Assembly: GCA_026573805.1 (NCBI GenBank)
Contig: JAIUSX010000184.1
Location: 8,866,001 to 8,930,000 of the forward strand
DNA: 64,000 bases
Reading direction: 5' to 3'
Source: Hesperophylax magnus
Taxonomy: Eukaryota > Arthropoda > Insecta > Trichoptera > Limnephilidae
Below are positions 59,792-64,000 of this stretch, piece after piece. Both the position numbers and the translations under genes were made by a program. Below the pieces are notes generated by a model that saw nothing but the letters and a program-made list of their open reading frames with translations, had not been told where the DNA came from and did no database searches. Each line of letters opens with the position of its first letter. The first letter of the stretch is position 1.

Positions 59792-60561
59792 CTTAATTTA
59801 TCACAGACAATAACCACTTTCCTCTCGATGAGCAGAGTGCCGAATATCTTCACCAACACACTGACGCTAATACTGTCAAAAAGCACTGACAAATTATCCT
59901 CGTCCAACCTAGGCTCAAGCTGCCTCTTGATATTCACAAACTCCAAACAATTCTTAGCACTATAGTTCCTATACTTCTGTTCCTTATCAATACGTTCCTC
60001 GGTCAAATTCATCACTTTAGTCTTCTCAAACTTGACTTCTTCATACAAATTATTGCCGGCTGATTTTAAATCGGTATTACTGCCGCCGAACTCGCGTTCA
60101 AACGGATTGATAACTGGCAATTTATTTCCGTCACTCATCACGCTTTGAAATTCTTTAAGTCCAGTCCCGTAGATTCTTTCCAACGATTTCATGATGCTGT
60201 TATCTTTGGCGTAGAGTTCGGGAAACTTTGCCGAAACGTCTGTACTCTTTCTCCGGAACTTATCACAATCTTTAGGGAACGGTTGCAGAGCTTCGGAACT
60301 GTTAGAATTGGCTATTTTATTTATGTTTTGCTCATTGATATCTTCCATTGATTTGAGAACCTCGCCGAGATTGACCGAGTTTCGGAAGGTGGAGTTTTTC
60401 TGGAAGCTGTGATCGCTGACCACGATCCTCTTTGGACTCTTGAGCTGCTTGAGGGTGATGTAGGTTCCAGGCCGGGGAAAATCCGAGTTGTACAGTTGGG
60501 TGAGTATTGAGTTAAGTATGAAATCCGAAGAGCCGTGACGGGACTCGATTTCTTCGAGAAC
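59792..60561 (-). CDS. DENND2: DENND2-like protein, exon B (with a large polar insertion)
   Basis: A 770-bp exon on the minus strand. The acceptor TTAATTTTCAG|GTT is at 60562-60564 and the donor TTAAG|GTTAGT at 59791-59786. It opens VLEEIESRHGSSDFILNSIL and TYITLKQLKSPKRIVVS, matching the uDENN/linker region. It closes LDEDNLSVLFDSISVSVLVK, IFGTLLIERKVVIVCDKL, the start of cDENN. Between them lie about 160 polar, Asn/Glu/Lys-rich residues (for example MKSLERIYGTGLKEFQSV, MNLTEERIDKEQKYRN). Vertebrate DENND2 proteins have only a short loop there, as I recall them. Phases agree on both sides, so the insertion is part of the exon. Confidence 0.88.
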
Positions 60562-60675
60562 CTGAAAATTAACATGAGACAAATTAGAATAAGGAAGACA
60601 CTTTCGAAAAACAATGAAATGTATTGAAAATATTAGTATGTTCAATCATTGTTTCTAAAAGCATGACACTGATTA

Positions 60676-61474
60676 TTTATTTATTTATTTATTTATTAAC
60701 GCCGATTATAGCGGCTTTTACAAAAGAATAACATTTTTTTTACTTATTATAAATACAGAATATACATAGATAAAGAAAATATAAATACAAAATACATAAA
60801 AGAGAACAATAGAAATGGTTATTATAAATACAATGCAACAATGTGTATATATAAATATATAAACAATTAATTTACAATAAATCCCGGATAAACTAATACT
60901 TTAAGACTGTATTTGGTTATATTCAATCAGAGAAGCGCTGACATACAGTTTTAATTAGGTGGTGTTTGTATGAGGATAAACTAGCAATGTTTATAGATTC
61001 ATCCAAAACATATTTATTACCAAGTACATGTAGGCGATTCATTATGGAATTGAGTTCAGCGTTAGATCCTGTATTGTTGCAGTGATAGGGTAATTTGAAA
61101 CGAACTGATCGACTAGGTACACGGAAACATATTAGCGAAAGAAGTTCAGGGGAGTTCAACAGGTTGGTAACGATTTTAAATAAATAAAATAGGTCAAAAC
61201 AAATTCTTCGTTCTTTTAATGTATCGAGTCCCAATAAATGTAACAGAGAGGGGTAATTAATGTTTTCGATGAGTATTCCCAATTTAAAATTAATATAACG
61301 TAAAAATTTATGTTGGACGCGCTCAAGGGAATTCTCATGTACACTGTAGTAAGGACTCCAAATGGTGGTGTTAAATTCTAGTTGGCTTCTAACAAGTGAA
61401 GTGTAAAGTAATTTGACAGTTTTTAAATTTTTAAAATCCTTTGAAATCCGTAAGACAAAACCTAACATTTGCAT
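60676..61474 (-). mobile_element. 5'-truncated LINE copy with (TAAA)n tail
   Basis: The minus-strand copy consists of the C-terminal end of an ORF2, a ~220-bp 3' UTR and a tail of TAAA/ATTT repeats at about 60676-60698. The 3' end AGCCGCTATAATCGGCG can form a small hairpin (CCGCTATAATCGG). It sits in the same direction as the host gene, about 110 bp above the exon B acceptor. Confidence 0.7.
60923..61474 (-). CDS. LINE ORF2 C-terminal fragment
   Basis: A 183-codon open frame starting MQMLGFVLRISKDFKNLKTV, then LLYTSLVRSQLEFNTTIWSP, RVQHKFLRYINFKLG, YPSLLHLLGLDTLKERRICF and DLFYLFKIVTNLLNSPELLS. This R.QLE...WSP ... ER.Q.KFLR ... L..RR...DL ... K segment follows the RT palm in many insect non-LTR elements. 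No RT catalytic box is present. The frame is open throughout, so the insertion is not very old. A related plus-strand fragment is at 63283-63779. Confidence 0.8.
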   Translation of the reverse strand: MQMLGFVLRISKDFKNLKTVKLLYTSLVRSQLEFNTTIWSPYYSVHENSLERVQHKFLRYINFKLGILIENINYPSLLHLLGLDTLKERRICFDLFYLFKIVTNLLNSPELLSLICFRVPSRSVRFKLPYHCNNTGSNAELNSIMNRLHVLGNKYVLDESINIASLSSYKHHLIKTVCQRFSD

Positions 61475-61766
61475 TGCTTTACTGGTTATATAAACATATC
61501 ATAAAATGTTCATGGTTATAATGACTCAATAGAAAGTAACTGACGGCTAGGGGACAGATTAAAATGCATTAAAAAGATGAGAAATTATGACAAATCGATG
61601 AAATAAGCATGCAAAACAAATATTTAGTTGCAAACAACCAATCCATTACAACCAATGTGATTCGACAGTATTCTAATATGGGCACATGTCCCAGTAAATA
61701 TACAATAAATAGCCCCGTGATAATTTACTGCTTGATTCGTTTAAGTATATGGCGATTTCTCTAAAG

Positions 61767-62054
61767 CATCGTTTCTCACACTTTTTATTGTTGCGACCCT
61801 CTTAAAAGCCCAAAGTAAAAACCTCTAGACTTGACTACATATTTTGATGTTTTTCAAAGTTTTACATTACTAACGTGAAAAGAATGTAAAAGACTCACAA
61901 CCCCAACTAATTGAAATAACGGCTGACAAAACTCTACACCCCGAATTTTTATCTAAAGATTTAGATAAGTTTTGGATTGCGACAACGTGAATATAGATGC
62001 CTGATCGCGACCGCTCTCGAAGACGCGAACCCCAGATTGACAAACGATTCTATA
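61767..62054. mobile_element. Decayed hAT-like element (tentative)
   Basis: The left end CATCGTTTCTCACACTTTTT followed by TTGCGACCC resembles hAT ends. The right end (reverse complement GAATCGTTTGTCAATCTGGG followed by TTCGCG) is weakly inverted to it. Flanking octamers (CTCTAAAG, CTATAGTA) match only in part. No coding frame. Confidence 0.35.
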
Positions 62055-62509
62055 GTATTTGATACTCGGTGCATGATGCAATAACTTTGTTCCAACTTTC
62101 TGAAACACTTGCGGGTGCATTCAGAAATGTTGCATTCAGAAAATTTCATTGATAAAAGATACGGTTTGAGGACTTTCTGCTAGTTACGGGTAAAAATATT
62201 TTCCGTAATTAAAATGGTATCACTATAGAAAGTGTCTAAATAATTAAAACCACTAATAGTAACATAGATTTGAGCGTGACGGACGGTAATTTCCGTAAAC
62301 TCACAGTTGACGAAATAGATTTTTAGTGAAAGCAGAAGGTTTTTTTATTTTCAATTGCGTAACAAGCAAAATTATATCGGTGTTTTTTTGCACAATTCTG
62401 GAGAGAGCATTCATAATAAATTGCAATTAAACTGTTTAACGAATTTATCATTGTTAAAATTAACAAATTTATGAAGCAATATTTCTGGATCAATGGTTAC
62501 TCCACACAT

Positions 62510-62618
62510 CTTTAAAAAGTGAGATATAAAGTCAATAAGAGGGATGTAAAAAAAGTAACCTATTTAACCTAGTTTTGTGTTCACTTTTCATGACTTATTT
62601 ATCATCACTTTTTAAAGG
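62510..62618. repeat. Small inverted repeat
   Basis: TTTAAAAAGTGAGATATAAA + GTCA (about 62510-62533) pairs with TGACTTATTTATCATCACTT + TTTAAA (about 62591-62616) with a few mismatches. It could be a tiny MITE or a decayed foldback. Confidence 0.45.
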
Positions 62619-63039
62619 GGTGTTGAATTCTCACTTTGATGAGTTATCAGGTCACCAATATTTCTATACACCTTTTAGTAAAATATTGGTACTATGAATC
62701 CACTGACTGTACTAAATAAAGTTCAATTAACAATGTTTCCTTTCGCAGGCTCCCAAACTGAGGATCGGCTTTTAACCAAACCCGTTCAAATGTCAAAAAC
62801 TTAAAATCGCGCCGATCGTTGATTTGAACGTATTCAAATGTGACGGGTGTTTGAAATAACCCAATTCCAATGAATTATTAGGGTTAAAATTAGCTTTTAC
62901 AACGCTGGCCTTTTCAATGCTATTTTTTTTTTTTTTTTAAAGAAAGGCAAACATTCCCGGGTTACGAATAACCTGACAATATTTGAAAATCTCCTACTAC
63001 TACCACAGTAAGCTGAAAATGTTGCTTGTGTTGTGATGG

Positions 63040-63120
63040 AGGACTTAGCCAGCCGAGGAATTGAACACACTACGCCTGGGTGGGACCCAAACGCGATGTC
63101 AACTCGGCCACCGACCGGCC
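63040..63120 (-). repeat. tRNA-like SINE head
   Basis: Reverse-complemented, GGTGGCCGAGTTGACATCGC ... GTGTTCAATTCCTCGG has A- and B-box-like blocks at tRNA spacing but no intact cloverleaf. It is a relic of a tRNA-derived SINE. Confidence 0.5.
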
Positions 63121-63282
63121 ACGTGCCACGTGATTTACTCCATCACGTGGAAACGTTTTGACACCATGTTTGTGTTTCAGTGAAACTTCATGGATCACAT
63201 ATGTGACACCCGCGTACGGGGATAGCCGCCGATGGATCACATATGCGACAGTCGCGTAGATAAGGTTAAATAGATTTGCTGT

Positions 63283-63779
63283 ATGTCTGGAACCCACATT
63301 ACAATATTTGTACATATAGAAGCTATTGAAAGAATACAACATAAAATCTAATGCTTTCCGAGTTTTAAATTGGCTATTCCAGCAATTTTGTTGAACTACA
63401 CAACTCTTGACATGAATATGCTTATATTGTCGGACGGAAGATTTATCACTGACTTAGTATTTCCATATAAAATTCTAGATGATGCATTTGGTAGTCCAGA
63501 ATCTCTTGCATTGATAAGCTTTCAGATTCCACAATGTAATATTAGAAGTCGGAATTTATTTCGGTTCAGAAATTCTGGGACTAACTACCATACGTATTGC
63601 TCACTGCTCAGAATACTAATGGAGAGAAATAATTATGCGGACTCAGTGGACATCTTCAATTTACCACTAAAAATATACAAAAGATTGTTACTGAGGCAGT
63701 CCATTTATGTATAATACTATATAAGTTTTAGTATGTAAGAGCCTCTGAAATGTGCGTTAATAATTAAATAAATAAGTAA
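63283..63779 (+). pseudogene. LINE ORF2 C-terminal fragment ending at the exon A donor
   Basis: Broken start: VWNPHYNI, then in another frame IEAIERIQHKI. From about 63370 an open stretch reads TLDMNMLILSDGRFITDLVF, YKILDDAFGSPESLALISFQ, RNLFRFRNSGTNYHTYCS and ends LRQSIYV then TAA at 63712-63714. The layout matches the fragment at 60923-61474. A short 3' UTR and AATTAAATAAATAAGTAA tail end near 63779, about 5 bp from the exon A splice donor (63785-63786). Confidence 0.75.
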
Positions 63780-63786
63780 TATCCAC

Positions 63787-64000
63787 CTTGTAGTAAAAAG
63801 ACGGTGCCCTGTACCTACTGACAATGCAGTAGGCCAGCGGGAGGCAGTGTGAGGCCCCCTCGGGAAGTACCCTTCGGCAGTATCCATAGCTGCGGGCGCC
63901 CCGCTCATTGGTCAGCACGAGGGCATAGTCCTGCAGATCCGTAGCCGGCACGGGGGCCCGGCACTTGGGGTCCAGGTCCGAGGAGCACTCAGGGAAGACG
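63787..64000 (-). CDS. DENND2: DENND2-like protein, exon A (uDENN), continues past the window edge
   Basis: The minus-strand exon enters the window at 64000 and ends at donor CTACAAG|GTGGAT (63786-63781). It encodes VFPECSSDLDPKCRAPVPAT, DLQDYALVLTNERGARSYGY, CRRVLPEGASHCLPLAYCIV and SRYRAPSFYYK. YG(Y/F)CRR.LP ... LP..YCI(V/I)SR is the upstream DENN (uDENN) signature of the DENND2 group, and the chain continues directly into exon B (FYYK|VLEEIESRHG, phase 0). It is much GC-richer than the surrounding introns. The family acts as a guanine-nucleotide exchange factor for Rab GTPases; mammalian DENND2 proteins act on Rab9. The N-terminal part is outside the window. Confidence 0.9.

Larger units (their letters stand above)
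60562..63786 (-). other. Intron A-B of the DENND2-like gene
   Basis: A 3225-bp intron containing a minus-strand LINE fragment (60676-61474), a decayed hAT-like stretch (about 61767-62054), a small inverted repeat (62510-62618), a tRNA-like SINE head (63040-63120) and a plus-strand LINE fragment whose tail almost reaches the donor. Confidence 0.75.

Noticed and set aside
63070..63342. 90-codon minus-strand frame
   Set aside because: It runs through a tRNA-like SINE head and antisense to the LINE fragment; no conserved motif.

Overview
The window looks like arthropod nuclear DNA, most likely an insect and plausibly a lepidopteran. It is AT-rich and dense in transposable elements, with spliced exons using GT..AG introns. 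The mix of a CsRn1/Kabuki-like Ty3 element, a DIRS element, CR1/L2-type LINEs, tRNA-headed SINEs and hAT, Harbinger, mariner and pogo remnants fits an insect. There is no bacterial operon structure, no rRNA gene, no convincing tRNA gene and no CRISPR array.

The only host gene I can support is on the minus strand from beyond 64000 down to 37170. It is a DENN-domain protein of the DENND2 (Rab guanine-nucleotide exchange factor) type. Six exons join in frame: >64000-63787, 60561-59792, 58416-58239, 55563-55434, 38509-38358 and 37520-37170. The 5' end lies outside the window. One intron, 38510-55433, is about 16.9 kb because it holds three large retroelements with open reading frames. These are a CR1-like LINE (43788-49487, with its 5' UTR probably at 38650-38874), a DIRS-type tyrosine-recombinase retrotransposon (38875-43787) inserted into that 5' UTR, and a Ty3/CsRn1-like LTR retrotransposon (49747-55014) inserted in a Helitron-like remnant.

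The left half (1-37169) contains no supportable host gene. It is layered transposon debris: a long 5'-truncated CR1/L2 LINE (5495-8600) and a decayed relative of it (17668-18560); several relics of a second LINE family; about eleven copies of one tRNA-headed SINE family across the window; three hAT derivatives with perfect 8-bp target duplications (4407-4671, 24107-24944, 30938-32117); two Harbinger-like derivatives with transposase remains (20219-21032, 29326-30309); an internally deleted mariner (27941-28501); foldback elements; and minisatellites.

The right end (55434-64000) alternates exons of the DENND2-like gene with intronic elements. Among them are a pogo-like element carrying its own satellite-like array (55877-56993) and a LINE fragment whose tail ends about 5 bp from a splice donor.

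The most unusual feature is the CR1-like LINE. Between a PHD-finger/coiled-coil ORF1 and an intact endonuclease-RT ORF2 it carries a third 382-codon frame (44980-46128). This frame is made of four ~81-87-codon hydrophobic tandem repeats, starts 3 nt after the ORF1 stop and overlaps the ORF2 start by ATGA. All positions come from reading the sequence; family names come from motif recognition, not database searches.
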